A stretch of DNA of 64,000 nucleotides from Leuctra nigra (taxonomy: Eukaryota > Arthropoda > Insecta > Plecoptera > Leuctridae). A program made the translations under genes and the position numbers. Below, piece by piece: positions 1 to 10,974 of this stretch. Numbering within the stretch: position 1 is the stretch's first letter; each line of letters starts with the position of its first letter. Below the pieces are notes generated by a model that saw only the letters and a program-made list of their open reading frames with translations, had not been told where the DNA came from and did no database searches. The DNA is taken from the NCBI GenBank assembly GCA_934045905.1, contig OW203769.1, forward strand, positions 21,049,705 through 21,113,704, read 5' to 3'.

Positions 1-92
1 CTCACTTTATCAAACACAAAATAATGACATTATACAGCATATTTATTTTTCGATCTTCAATCAACACATTACTTAAATGATAACGAAACTAT

Positions 93-654
93 TAGGGGTG
101 TGTGAATAGTGATTTTTGACTTCGAATACGAATATCGAATAATTGACAAAAATATTTCGAATATCGAATCGAATATCGAATAATTGGAACCTAAATTAAA
201 AGACATAATATCAAATAAAAGAAATAATTTGACACCAAACTCTTTTCAAATGACAGAATGAAAGATGACCATGAAGTAATGCAAGGATAATATTGTTGTC
301 ACTTATTATCACAAATCTAGTGGAGCTTAACAGGAACAAAAGGAGTATGAGGAAGGTCTATCTAGAGGAACAATAACCTACAAATAATATTCCCTCGAAA
401 TCAAAATGGCGGCCATGACTATTTTCGGTTGGAGTTTTAGACTTTGCAGCAGTTGGTAGCATTGAAAAACACTCCCATTTGAGAAATGGCGGGATAATTT
501 TGAATTAAAAGACATGAACTATTCGAAAATTTTCGAATATTCGAATTTTCGACGTATACGAAATTTCGAATACTTGATTTTCGAATACCAAATCGAATAT
601 TCGAACCAAATATTTTCGAAGTATTCGAAATTTTCGAATATTCGCACACCCCTA
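93..654. mobile_element. hAT-type MITE with perfect 8-bp target duplication
   Basis: The ends are inverted (TAGGGGTG at the left, CACCCCTA at the right). The element is bounded by an exact 8-bp direct repeat, GAAACTAT, at 85-92 and 655-662. An 8-bp duplication with a TAGGGGTG-like terminus is the hAT signature. Both subterminal zones are packed with TCGAATATTCGAA-like motifs, as is common for hAT subterminal repeats. No transposase reading frame is present, so it is non-autonomous. Confidence 0.85.
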
Positions 655-681
655 GAAACTATGAAACTATGTTGTGATTAA

Positions 682-749
682 ACCCACCACTAATTGCAAC
701 AGATGGTTTCAATACACGAATCGATTCAGAAAAATTCCCTCTACAACCT
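682..749 (+). mobile_element. Terminal fragment of the palindromic MITE family found at 35075-35689
   Basis: It starts with the same terminus (ACCCACCACTAATTGCAACA) and continues through the CGATTCAGAAAA and CCTCTACAAC segments of the full copy, then is cut off by a C-rich tract. Only one end is present. Confidence 0.65.
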
Positions 750-1706
750 GCCGGCGCCCATTTTGCCCCCCCCCCCCCAATGATTTTTCCTGCGCACGTC
801 TATGGTTGTTAATCATTTTAGTTCCATTTTCATTACTCTCAAACTTTGATGTTAAGAATAATCGTACCATATTTTGTTGCACCAAAGTTTGTTGTTAATC
901 ATTTTAGTTCCATTTTTATTACCATGAAGCTTCGTTGTTAAGAATAATGTTACTATATTTCCTAGCAACAAGGTTTGTCGTTTGTCGTTCTCCATGTTCT
1001 CATGAAATTTAAAAAACTCTCATCTGCGTTTGAACTTTGAATTTTGCACTGGTATACCACAACTAATATATTTCTATTTCACTAGCGTGTACGTACCTAA
1101 GTTGACATCATCAACTAACTTTAAAAACAGAATTAATTGAAAAATGGCAACATGTGTTTTAGTTTTTTTATAATCTAAGGTTTATTATTTATTTTATTAA
1201 TTTTGACAAAGTTATTTGACAATTACTGTTGTTTTTCAAATAATTATGTTTTTTGCTTGAAAAAATGTCATTGACAGCCTGAAGAAGTTTGTTGAAATAC
1301 AAACGAAATATTGCTAATCAAAACATTTAATGTTTGAGACAGGGCCTGCCGCCTGGTGTTATTTGTTAATTAATAGCCAAGCCTATAATAACTGAATTCT
1401 ATAAGTTACTAACTTTGAATGAACTAATGACAGCATTTAAAACTCGTACTTAAACTTAATTGCTTCGTACAGTTTAAAATAAGATTGAACTTCAATGATA
1501 ATATCCTTAAAATCCACAAAACTTTTATGCTAAAAATAATAAAAAATATTTCATAAGCATAAAAGTTTGGTGGGTACTGGTTATCAATTAAAATTGTTAC
1601 ACACTTTAATATCTCCTGTAAGCAGTAAACTTCAATGCTTAATAAAATTACAGTTAATGTGTAATATAAAATTGTCTCACAGTCACACTCCAGCCATACA
1701 ATTCAT
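750..1706. other. AT-rich non-coding DNA with a short tandem duplication
   Basis: There is a homopolymer C run at about 768-778. A diverged direct duplication of about 86 bp (805-890 and 891-975) shares GTTGTTAATCATTTTAGTTC at its start. Nothing else is recognisable; reading frames are short and look random. Confidence 0.5.
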
Positions 1707-1994
1707 TTTTTTTTTTTTTTTTTTTATTAGCCATTTGGTTACAAATGATACATTCAATACCAATATACAATGCGTAAATGTTGTCAGATAAATAATACAT
1801 ACAATGGATATTACACACTAATTTTATTCAAGAGCTGAATGTAAATGCACGTTACTAGAATTTATGTTTTAAAAAATCGTCAGTTGAGTGAAATGAATGT
1901 TCAATAAGAGCCTCTCTAAGTTGAAATTTGAAAATACGGTTATCCTTAGTGCACTTAAGGGTCTCTGGTAACTTATTGTAATATCTGCGCCCAG
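1707..1994 (-). mobile_element. 3' end of a non-LTR retrotransposon (LINE), minus strand
   Basis: The plus strand has a poly-T run at about 1707-1725, which is a poly-A tail on the minus strand. Upstream of it on the minus strand lies an open stretch ending in TAG at 1857-1855. It reads GRRYYNKLPETLKCTKDN and ends in DDFLKHKF. The YYNKLP motif near the end is typical of the C-terminal tail of LINE reverse transcriptases in insects (Jockey/CR1-like; the clade is inference). The element is heavily 5'-truncated: no catalytic reverse transcriptase motif is present. Confidence 0.6.
1855..1992 (-). pseudogene. C-terminal reverse transcriptase remnant of the LINE
   Basis: About 45 codons are open on the minus strand. 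They contain YYNKLPETL, a RIFKFQLREALIEHSF-like helix and a terminal FLKHKF followed by TAG. This is the extreme C-terminus of a LINE ORF2; the catalytic palm is missing. The left boundary is set by the stop codon and the right one by loss of recognisable similarity. Confidence 0.55.
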
Positions 1995-2578
1995 ATAGTA
2001 TTCATACATTCTGATTCATACAATGTAGGTACACTACAAAATGTTGATCAATAATGACATAATTATTTTATTTATTTTATTATTTCCAAATACACTCAGT
2101 GCATTTGCTGGCAGCAGGAATAGGAGTGATATCAAAAAAGGAGTTAAGTCATGGAAATGTTCAAATATTTAACCGTAATCGCTCATCAACGCATTTAGTT
2201 TTGAACATCGCACTGGTCTGCAACTGCCCGTTGTGTTGTTGTGCTGCCAAGTGGTGGGCTGAGGAAGCAGGAAGCGAGCTGGCCGCACTGCCACGTGGGT
2301 AGCGCGTCACGGTCTCTAAGTGTCATAGGAGTGACGGGATAACAACTCATGTGGGTCAACACAGCAACTGCCTGGACGCGAGAATGGAAACGACAAAGAG
2401 TTGCTTATGGGAGAATCGGCTCTACCACTGAGATGCTCCGCTGCGATGTTGAATGCGCATACCACCGCGTAGAGAACAGCTATCTTCACACTATTAAGCT
2501 TACGGTGTGAACACTTCAATGATCTACCATTGGCTCCCGTGAATACGGACTACGGGTGGAATACGCAGAAAAAAATGC

Positions 2579-2601
2579 TATAAAATCGACCCTTGGTCAG
2601 T
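2579..2601 (+). promoter_or_regulatory. TATA-box/initiator-like core promoter motif
   Basis: TATAAAA at 2579-2585 is followed by TCAGT at 2597-2601, the arthropod initiator sequence. The spacing (about 20 bp from the TATA start to the initiator A) is shorter than the usual 30 or so. No gene follows. It is most likely the relic promoter of a mobile element. Confidence 0.2.
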
Positions 2602-3092
2602 CTGCACCCTAGCCGATCGCAGCGCTAAGTTCGCTGGTGGCGATCCCGGAACTAATCTAGGCAGTCATTTTATTTCTTGAGTGATAGTCAATGGCGCGAG
2701 CTGTCAAATGCCGTCTTTTAGGTTATTTGCTGTTTGGTGAATAATAAGTAAGTGAAAATGCTTGTATTACATGTTAATTATTACAATCAATAAACTAAAC
2801 ACATTTTTACACTGATATCAACCCTTTTAATTTCATCTGATCGTTATCCAAGTTGTTTAAGTTCTAAATTATACATTTGATTTTGAATTAACCCGCTAAA
2901 ATTCAGATTAGTTCGATTTTCTAACACCAACCATGGTGCTTAGAGAGCGCTGCGAACGGCTGGTAGCCGCAGCCAATCCACTCTATAGACCTGGCCATAT
3001 TTAGCATTGGAGCCTGTTTCACGTCTCAAGCCCATCTGATCTCACCTTAAATTTAATAGTGTGAAGATAGATGTTCTCTACGCGGTGCGCAT

Positions 3093-3349
3093 ACGTTTTA
3101 CTGGGCAGCCTCAGGAATAAAACTCTCTTTGGGTAGACAAATTCTAACTTGAGAAAATTTAAGCTGGGCAACTTTAAATAAAAATTAACTTTATGGTTAG
3201 GCAGAATTAAAACTTGTGAAAAATTGAATATTAAAAGTGAGACCGCGGCAGGATTCGAACCGACGTTCTTTTGCACCACATGCCAATGCTTTACCAACTG
3301 AGCTATTGGGTCTGCGATGCCTGAATGGTTCATAATATACACAGCTTAC
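3093..3349 (-). mobile_element. tRNA-derived SINE inserted into a foldback arm
   Basis: The insertion interrupts the otherwise matching arm of the 2378-3430 inverted repeat and is flanked by GCGCAT at 3087-3092 and 3350-3355, a plausible target duplication. The minus strand contains a tRNA-like head (3312-3239) followed by an AT-rich body. This SINE type differs from the abundant TGGCTCAG family elsewhere in the window. Confidence 0.6.
3239..3312 (-). tRNA. tRNA-like sequence (SINE head or tRNA pseudogene, His-like anticodon)
   Basis: On the minus strand the A box (TAGCTCAGTTGG) and B box (GGTTCGAATCC) match the RNA polymerase III consensus at tRNA spacing over 74 nt. The presumed anticodon loop AUGUGGU gives GUG (His) after U33. 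The acceptor stem pairs only partly (GACC/GGTC), which argues for a pseudogene or SINE head rather than a working tRNA. Confidence 0.45.
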
Positions 3350-3839
3350 GCGCATTCAACATCGCAGCGGAGCATCTCAATGGACTAGCCGATTATCCCA
3401 TAAGCAACTCTTTGTCGTTTCCATTCTCGCATCCGGGAACAACAACCGATCGAAAACTCAAATATATATTTATTTTTTTGCAATTACCATTATAAATTAC
3501 TTTTTCTAACATTTCAACTATGTTTATAAGTATAAAATAATCATAAAATATCATACTTTTTACTTGCAACTCCTTTCGAGATTTCAATGTATTGTCGTCC
3601 GAAAAATAACAAAACTTCCTAGTAGAATGTCCAACTATCTACCAGAAAATAAGTTTTTTGTTCAAAGTTGGGAATACATTAAAATAAGGTCTTCATTATT
3701 AGCATAAATGTGATACGAATTTACTTGGTTGCCATAAGATAACATTAACATGGGGGGAAAAGAACTCAGTTTGTCTCAGAAACTAGACACGAGATGTTTT
3801 TAATATTTAGAGAGGCATGATTACCAATAAGTATATACA

Positions 3840-5170
3840 CTAGGAAAACGCTCAGTGTAACGCGTTGATGAGCGAGCAAGGGTATGTGCAAATTCTCGAA
3901 CCGGAAATGCGTACACAACGCACAGAAAACATATACATCCATATTGAATTGATTATGATATCAACTTAAAAGTGTACTATGCTTTTCATCGAAACTTGAA
4001 AATAGCATCTAAGCACCTGGTTCATAAAGCAAATCAGAATCAATTTTCAATTGGCACTGGAAAACATTCATTTCGATACTTCATTACTGACAGATATTAA
4101 AAATGTAAATAACTTCATACGTTCTTAACTGATTGGGATGAAATTTTGTAAAATAAGAGACAATATTGGTTTTAATGATCATGCAAAATATGAGTTTGAT
4201 CAGAATTATCGAAGACCGTTTTCATTTTTCAGCCTATCAGGAGATATTTATTTAAATTTTAACCAATGAATCTGAGTAACGCGTTGATGAGCGAGCACGG
4301 ATACGCGCAACACCTCGAACCGAAATTCTGTCTATCGAAAATGTCATTAAAAGCCAATAATTCTAAAATTTCGCCACAGATTTGTATAGAAATCTCAAAA
4401 CATTCCTAAAATATTGGTCCAAATAACCATGCAAAGCTTTAAGTTGATCGATTGAACCTTTATGATTGAACTGTTCCGTGTTAATTTTCAAAAATCACAG
4501 GATCTCCTTCAAAAAATATACATGAGACCACTCATATGATATAAGTGTGTCTACACAATATCAGATCGACTGTTAAACGGTCATTATCAGTTTCATATGC
4601 GTTTGAAAGTTTCTGCTCTAACTACCTTGCCTTGAACTGAAGAGTCGAAGTCGCCGTGAATTCGACAGCCAACACGCAAATAGTCCGTAAAATGTCAATA
4701 ACGTTTGGATTTAAACACAGATTAGTATGAAAATTGTCAAAAATGCAGATAATGTTGGTCCCAACCATCATGCGAAGTTATAAGTTGATCGTTCAATCGG
4801 TTATAGTTTAAATTTCTAAAAACACAGGAAAGATAGTTTTAAACTTTAACCAATGGGAGGATTTGGCTGAAACTTTGTTTGATTGGGTACAATGTTGGGG
4901 GTAATGACTTGTCAAAATTTCAATTTGATCAAAACAACCAATCGAAAGTTAATTTTTTTTAAATTTGAACCAATCAATGGATTTCAAAAAAATTAGGGTC
5001 TGCAACAATCAGAAATGTTACGTACATGTGTGCAAAATTTCAGCTCGATCGAAGAAAAACTCTGACCTGTATATCGTCAGTAACAGAAAAAAAAAACAAA
5101 CAAAAAAAAACAGAGGTTCGTTCCAAAAGAGCCAAAAGGAGACGCTCGCTTCGCTCGCTCAAAAACAATA
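3840..5170 (+). repeat. Dispersed repeat, family GATGAGCGAGC, copy A (composite)
   Basis: It starts CTAGGAAAACGCTCAGTGTA, then CGCGTTGATGAGCGAGCA, and ends after GAGACGCTCGCTTCGCTCGC at about 5160. A second start-like segment at about 4277 shows that two units are joined or nested. The first 420 bp are the inverted equivalent of 63541-63969. The family has no visible coding capacity. Other copies are at 7797-8396, 22930-23556, 24768-25155 and 63182-63969. Confidence 0.7.
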
Positions 5171-5269
5171 TGGAACCCTGAATTTTTTTGTGTTTTTGAT
5201 AGGAAGTGCCCGTGCCAAATTATTCAAACAATCTATCTGAAAATGTACACATACTTATGTAATCTAAGC

Positions 5270-5596
5270 TGTTTGGTGGATCTAGTCTCTTTGATCCTGC
5301 CATGTTTTTAAAATTTAAACTGGAACCGTTTGACCGAACAACTTCAAATTTTGCATGGTCATCGGGCCAACGTTTTAGTTGTTTTTGATAATTTTCGGAC
5401 TAAAGTTATTGACATTTTACTAATATTTTATGCACGTTTGAAAATATTTGTAAAATTTCTTGAAGGAAATGTCAGTTATTTTATCATTTCGACGCTTTGC
5501 AAGAGCGGAAACTTGCAAACTTGGCAAATTATTACTGAAAAAGGGATTTTCCTGCCCTGCAACCTAAAGGGTCACTTTTTCATGCAATGAAATAGA
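5270..5596. repeat. Fragment related to the GATGAGCGAGC repeat family
   Basis: The segment with CAAATTTTGCATGGTCATCG and the following TTCTTGAAGG region resembles 24860-25020 inside copy D of the family. No coding signal is seen. Confidence 0.4.
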
Positions 5597-5689
5597 ACCC
5601 TTACCTAATACTGCCAAACGTTGGTGATACTATGGGTAGCACGGTGCTAACTAGCACCGTGCTATCATTTGGCGATATTAGGTAAGGGT
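5597..5689. repeat. 93-bp hairpin (possible very short MITE)
   Basis: ACCCTTACCTAATA at the left end pairs with TATTAGGTAAGGGT at the right. The centre is a perfect AGCACGGTGCT/AGCACCGTGCT stem around a 4-nt loop. Confidence 0.6.
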
Positions 5690-5744
5690 CCTGAGGACTT
5701 TGTCTAGGTCGGTCGATTTGGTCCAAAAAGCACATTTGTGGAGA

Positions 5745-6240
5745 ATGTCAGGCTTTCTGCGTCGCACCAATACCTTGTTCTTGGGGCAAAGGGGGTGCTT
5801 GCCACCCCCTTGCCCTGCGTATATTGATTTTAAAGTGTCAAAAAACAAAAAAATGCCCTGCGGGGCAAGGTTGGGACATTCCCTCCACCACTACAAAGTG
5901 TCAATTTTAGACAATATAGAATATTTCAATAAAATACACCTCATAACGTCTCAAAATTGTTTTCAAAGAGTCAAAAATCCAAAAAATGCCCTGCGGGGAA
6001 GGTTGAGTCATGCCATCCACCCCCCCACAAAGTGTCAAATTTTAAAGAATATAGAATATTTTAACAAAATACAACTCATAACGTCTCAAAATTGATTTCT
6101 AATGTGTCCAAAATCCACAAACGTTCTGCGGGGCCGGGTGGGGGACGGGGCGCCCCCCCCCCCCCCTCCCGCTTGACCCGTGGACAATATTTGTCCTTGC
6201 CTTGCAATTCTGACAGAAACCTGAGGACGCCCATGCCCGG
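5745..6240. mobile_element. Copy of the CATGGGCG-terminus element family with C-tracts
   Basis: It carries two or three internal repeats of an AAAGTGTCAA ... CCCTGCGGGG module and a C homopolymer run near 6150. It ends in GGACGCCCATG, matching the right terminus of 8812-9141. The left terminus is not recognised, so this copy is probably truncated. Confidence 0.5.
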
Positions 6241-6829
6241 GAAAACAGCGGCAGGGAACCGAGACAAAAGAGTCAAAAGAAAACTAGCTTAATTACATTA
6301 ATAACATAATTTCATTTCCTGGTTCATTTCTCTTGAAGTTTCTTTTGTTTTGGCAATTAATTTTTATTGACCCTAATAAGATAACTATTTCTGTGAAAGT
6401 GCTAAACCTCCTCTGTCCCACGTGTCTGCAGGAGGAGGGGGGAGGTGAGTCATCTGTCATCATCATCACTGATTGCTGGCTGCTTGTCTGATGTCAACGG
6501 ATAATGACTCCTATCCTGCTGCAATCTAGTGGCAGATTAACACAACGATGTAATTTAGTGCTCCAGCGCATGATAGCCGAGACGCTGTGGGTTGATGCTG
6601 TGAGTGTGACGTCATTGTCAACACGAGATGCTCGTCTATGTGGTCTGGTATTGACACTGGAGTCACTTCGATGTTGCAGCCCACGCAGTTGCAGTGGGGT
6701 GGGGGGGGGAAGGGGAATAAAAATATAGATAATCAATAGTTATGAAAATAGTAGTAATTTGAAGAATTTCGATGATCAAATTGACCAAAATTTGTGTTTA
6801 AATCGCGTTAAAACTGGAACCCAAATGAA

Positions 6830-7640
6830 TAACGGTTCCGGTTCCGGTACCGGTTCCAAGTTTTTAAAAATAACGGTTCCGGTTCCGGTTCCGGTTCCAT
6901 TTCGGTTCCATAAGGGTTCTAATAGGTTCCATCAAATGCAGAATATATATATATTTTTAAATCGACTTTTGGGAACTTACATGCTCAGAAATGTCTAACA
7001 TTAATTTGACTCGGTGATCATTTATTTATTTGAACTGTAAATGGCAGTAAACTATTTCAGATTTTGAAACGAAATGAAGTAAAAATTCGATTAAGAGGGC
7101 TTGGTAGTGAGCGTGGCCTTGACGAGTTTTTTAATCGATTTTTATCAATATCTTTTTCCAGTGTAATTGTTAACAAAATAGGGCTATGGACGTGAATTCA
7201 GAACAGTTCCATGAAAATAATTTCATAGTTTGGAATAAGCTATTAGTTTTATTGTGTCCAACAGGTGTTTAGAACCCGAAAATTACTAAATTTTCGGGTT
7301 CTAAACACCTGTAGGACAAAGTATATCTGATAAACAATTACAAGCTATGGAATTATTTTCATTGAACTGTTATGAATTCACGTCCATAGCCCTATTTTGT
7401 TAATAATTACACTGGAAAAAGATATTGATAAAAATCGATTAAAAAACTCTTCAAGGTCAAAGTCACTACCAAGCCCTCTTAAATGAATTATTTAAAGAAC
7501 CGTTATGGAACCGTTACCGTTATTGTAAAGGTTCCGGTTCCGGTTCCGCTTCCACCTAAAAAATTAATATGGGTTCCGATTCCTATAAAAATAACGATTC
7601 TTTTCGGTTCCGGTACCGGTTCCGGTTCCGGTTCCAGTCC
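6830..7640. mobile_element. GGTTCC-rich repetitive element, split by an inserted palindrome
   Basis: Runs of GGTTCCGGTTCCGGTACCGG occur at 6837-6912 and 7500-7640 in the same orientation. The palindromic MITE at 7091-7482 sits between them. Dense short subterminal motifs at two ends are typical of hAT-like non-autonomous elements; the exact termini were not found. Confidence 0.4.
7091..7482. mobile_element. Near-perfect palindromic MITE with TTAA ends
   Basis: About 195-bp arms pair almost completely (for example AGGGCTATGGACGTGAATTC with its complement), with a small central loop. The ends read TTAAGAGGGCTTGG and CCAAGCCCTCTTAA. TTAA flanks suggest piggyBac-type cross-mobilisation, but a TA duplication cannot be excluded. 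It is nested inside the GGTTCC-rich element. Confidence 0.75.
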
Positions 7641-7796
7641 CTTAAAATGCACTAAATTCTGTAGTAAAATTCAATATTTTTCCGGGCCTATACGTATTGT
7701 TGTGACTGTGAGGCCCTTCACCAGAACCAACTCGGACCTGAGTTTCATTCCAACAGAATTTTCAAAATTCCAAGAGCAAGCGCACATTTAAATTTT

Positions 7797-8396
7797 ATTG
7801 AGCGAGCGAAGCTAGCGTATTTTTTTTACTCTTTTGTCACGGACCTCTGATTTTTTTCTCTGTTATCTGGAGCAATAGAAGCTGCACCGTTTCACCGATC
7901 GATCTGAAATTTTGCACACAATATGTAGAGACAACCTTTTCTGTTTGCAGACCCTAATTTTTTTGAAATCTATTCATTGGTTAAAATTTAAATAAAGTTC
8001 TCCTGATAGGTTGAAAAATGAAAATGGTCTTCGATAAATCTGATCAAACTCATATTTTGCATGATCACTAAGACCAACAATGTCTCTTATTTTACAAATT
8101 TGCATCCCAATCAGTTAAGAACGTATTCACTTATGAAATTTTTAATAACTGTCAGAAATGAAGTTCGAAAAGACTGTCAGTGTTTTTCCACTGCAACATT
8201 AATCTGATTCGCATTTTAGATGCTATTTTCATGTTTCAATGAAGAGCAGATACTTTTAAATGTTGAATGAGTGGATCATATTTCAATTCAATATGGATGT
8301 ATATGTTTTCTGTGCGTTGTGTACGCATTTCCCGTTCGAGAATTTGCACGTACCCGTGCTCGCTCATCAACGCATTACACTGAGCGTTTTCCTAGT
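7797..8396 (-). repeat. Dispersed repeat, family GATGAGCGAGC, copy B
   Basis: This is an inverted copy. It begins GAGCGAGCGAAGCTAGCG and ends CGCTCATCAACGCATTACAC followed by GAGCGTTTTCCTAG. It lines up along its length with 63182-63969. Confidence 0.7.
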
Positions 8397-8699
8397 CTAA
8401 ATAATTCCATACTCTGGAGACTCTGGAGTACCTACATTACGACCTCTGTCACGACATCAAATTGAAAAATACAATCCATTTGAGACTAGAGGAAAAAATT
8501 GTAGCTTTGCTTTAGAGTCTCAATTCACAATTCATGCTTCACATTTTATCGCAAAATTTTTCACATGAAATGTAAGTTCGTATTTCGGCTGATGAAGCAG
8601 TGTTATAGGAGACGTGACGTCATGGAAGTGTGATAAATAGCCGATGCGCTAATAGAGACGAATATCCCCTGAGATCGATGAGATACCACCCGCAGTGCA

Positions 8700-8758
8700 A
8701 GCGTGCCGGACGTGTGGCCTAGTGCGTAGGCGTTCAGCGGAACAGCTTCGGGGTTGGA
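8700..8758 (+). other. Degenerate tRNA-like segment (possible SINE head)
   Basis: GTGTGGCCTAGTGCGTAGGC resembles an A box region, and GGGGTTGGATAC about 30 bp later resembles a degraded B box. The match is weak. Confidence 0.25.
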
Positions 8759-8811
8759 TACACAGCAGTACTTGGAAGTCGGGGATGAGTGTGATATAGA
8801 GACCTTGGTTG

Positions 8812-9141
8812 CATGGGCGTCTACAGGGAGGGGCATGGGGGGGAAGCGCTTGCCCCCCCCCCCTTGATGTCTGGAAAAATATTTTTTTGTGTTTGATTTT
8901 CGTATACTTTAAAAAAACTTAAAAACTCATTTTAAAGTGTCAAAAAAAAAAAAAAAAAGCCCGGCATTTTTGTGGGGGGACATGCCCTCCACCACTCCAA
9001 AGTGTCAATTTTTTTAAAATATTGAATATTTCAACAAAACCTCAAAATGTCTCAAAATTGATTTCAAAATGTCCAAAAACCAAAAAACGCCTTGTTTCCT
9101 TGCCTTGCTCTCTCCTGGCAGAAATTCTGCGTACGCCCATG
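8812..9141. mobile_element. hAT-like non-autonomous element, 8-bp TSD CTTGGTTG
   Basis: The termini are CATGGGCGTCTACAG and CTGCGTACGCCCATG. The flanks are an exact 8-bp duplication, CTTGGTTG, at 8804-8811 and 9142-9149. Inside are C and A homopolymer tracts and the AAAGTGTCAA module. No transposase is present. Confidence 0.8.
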
Positions 9142-9177
9142 CTTGGTTGGCAAGGATAGCGATGACGCAGCGATGAC

Positions 9178-9566
9178 CATGGGCGCCGGAGGTGGGGGGG
9201 GGGGGGGGAGGGCAAGGGAGGGATGTCCCCTGGATGTCAGGTACAAATAAGTTTAATCGTATTTTATGGATAGTTGCATTTTGTAAAAAACAAACGTCAA
9301 AAATTATTTCAAAGTGTCAACAAACCAAAAAATGCCCTTCGGACTAGGGAGGGGGCATACCCCCCATACCCCATGTAATTTTTAACGTATATTTTTCCAC
9401 CAAATACACCTTAAAAAGTCTCAAATTTGATTTCAAAGCGTTAAAAACAAAAACGCCCTGCGAAACAGGTTGGGGGGAACGTCCCCACGCCCCCTTACCA
9501 CCGTGGAATAGTGTTTTCCTTACCCCCACCCCTTCCCCTTTGACAGAATTCCTGCCGGCGCCCATG
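9178..9566. mobile_element. Second hAT-like element of the CATGGGCG family
   Basis: The termini are CATGGGCGCCGG and CCGGCGCCCATG. The flanks GCGATGAC (9170-9177) and GCAATGAC (9567-9574) match at 7 of 8 positions, as expected for an aged target duplication. Inside are a G homopolymer run and AAAGTGTCAA modules. It lies only 36 bp from the previous member. Confidence 0.7.
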
Positions 9567-9574
9567 GCAATGAC

Positions 9575-10970
9575 GCAATTGTACTATGGTATTCGACCCT
9601 AAAAGTACCAATAGAATGCGCTAGTAAAATAAGATGGTCAGAAAGAAGGCCGTGATCAAAACATCTAGTTTGCACAAGAATAAGAATGAATGTGTGCGGT
9701 AATGAAATATGCCGATTGTATTGATTGTTGACACTGAGGTATGTATCAACTGTAAATTCGCGATGTAGTTACTTATAACTTCTTCTACCGAACTCGTTCC
9801 GATCCGATTGACATTTTGCCGCTAGTTTGCGTGACTGCAGTTTTTAGTGTCGAATATTTTCCCAAAATGGCAGATTTGATCAATTCTGTATATCCGAGGT
9901 AGAAGGTCCGAAGTCCATTTACACGATTTTGCGTTGCACATTTTTGGAATCAAACTTTATCAATTGAAATTTGACTGAAGTTCTCTTAAAAATGACAGTG
10001 TCATCATATCAAATATGATTGGATGAAAACAGAACTATTGACATTTGAGCTCACTTCCTTCAAGAATCAATAATCATTGAAATGGGCTTAAATATTTGGT
10101 ATTGATTTCAATAACAGTGAAATATATAATTTTTATTTCTTCGGTTACGAGCTGTAACTCTAAGATGATTTTGATTACAATGGGTTGTTTATGAGAAATG
10201 TGTTTCTTTTTTGTTCATCAACTTCCTGTAGAGCGCAAACAAAAGCACAGTGCATGAAGTTTGAGAAGTTCCACGTTGAGGAATGACCCGTCGAGGAAGT
10301 TCCTCCGTCGAGGAAGGAATGACAGACAGATTGTGCATGGAAAAGAAACAAATAAATATCCCCCCATCTCGTTGTATCCGAACTTGTGTTACAAACGAGC
10401 TTTGAGTTTAGCGCATTAGTGTTGAAGTTGACAAGCGAGCACGGGCGACATTCATCATCCAGAATTGTGGAGGAAACATTTTGAAATAATGCTTTCTGTT
10501 GTGTTGACATTGGAGCGAACGCACGTTTATTCTGCAAAAGAAAGTTATTTTTGTATGACTTTATCCCCAATATTTTCAGGAACGCACAGGAACATTAGGT
10601 TTGTTAAGAGTTTACGCAATAAGTTTCACGAAAAGAAATTTCAATAACTCAAAAAATTGTTTCTATGAAAAAAAAACGTTTCAAACTTATATTTGCCATC
10701 TTTTTACCTTCACACCCCCTTTCATATTATCTCAATTTTAAATTATGTTTTGTAAACAGAACTTGTTCCGACTTACAAGATTCGAGGGAACAAAATTCCA
10801 AGTATTTTTGTTAAAATTCCAAAAATCCACAAATCAATCCTAATTTTCATTAAACAAACCCTCACCCCAGGGAACCAAGTCAACATAAACTAAAAACACT
10901 CCAATCTATAAATCAGTCACTAACCCACCACAACCCCTCTTAGCAGGGGTAGAAACCGCTTATTATTCCA
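9575..10970. other. No recognisable feature
   Basis: AT-rich sequence with a scrambled remnant of the GATGAGCGAGC family near 10415-10445 (GACAAGCGAGCACGG). A 131-codon minus-strand frame at 10175-10570 shows no family resemblance and is treated as chance. Confidence 0.4.
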
Positions 10971-10974
10971 TCTG

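Larger units (their letters stand above)
2378..3430. mobile_element. Foldback-type inverted repeat with long arms, right arm interrupted
   Basis: The arm at 2378-2496 is the reverse complement of 3054-3092 plus 3350-3430. Shared segments include GCGAGAATGGAAACGACAAA and its complement, and TCTTCACACTATTA and its complement. The right arm is split by a SINE-like insertion at 3093-3349. The 557-bp centre (2497-3053) holds a TATAAAA motif, AATAAA sequences and no convincing reading frame. A recombined solo LTR inside the foldback is possible but not shown. Confidence 0.65.

Noticed and set aside
10175..10570. 131-codon minus-strand open frame
   Set aside because: No recognisable domain, no codon bias against its surroundings and no splice signals; treated as chance.
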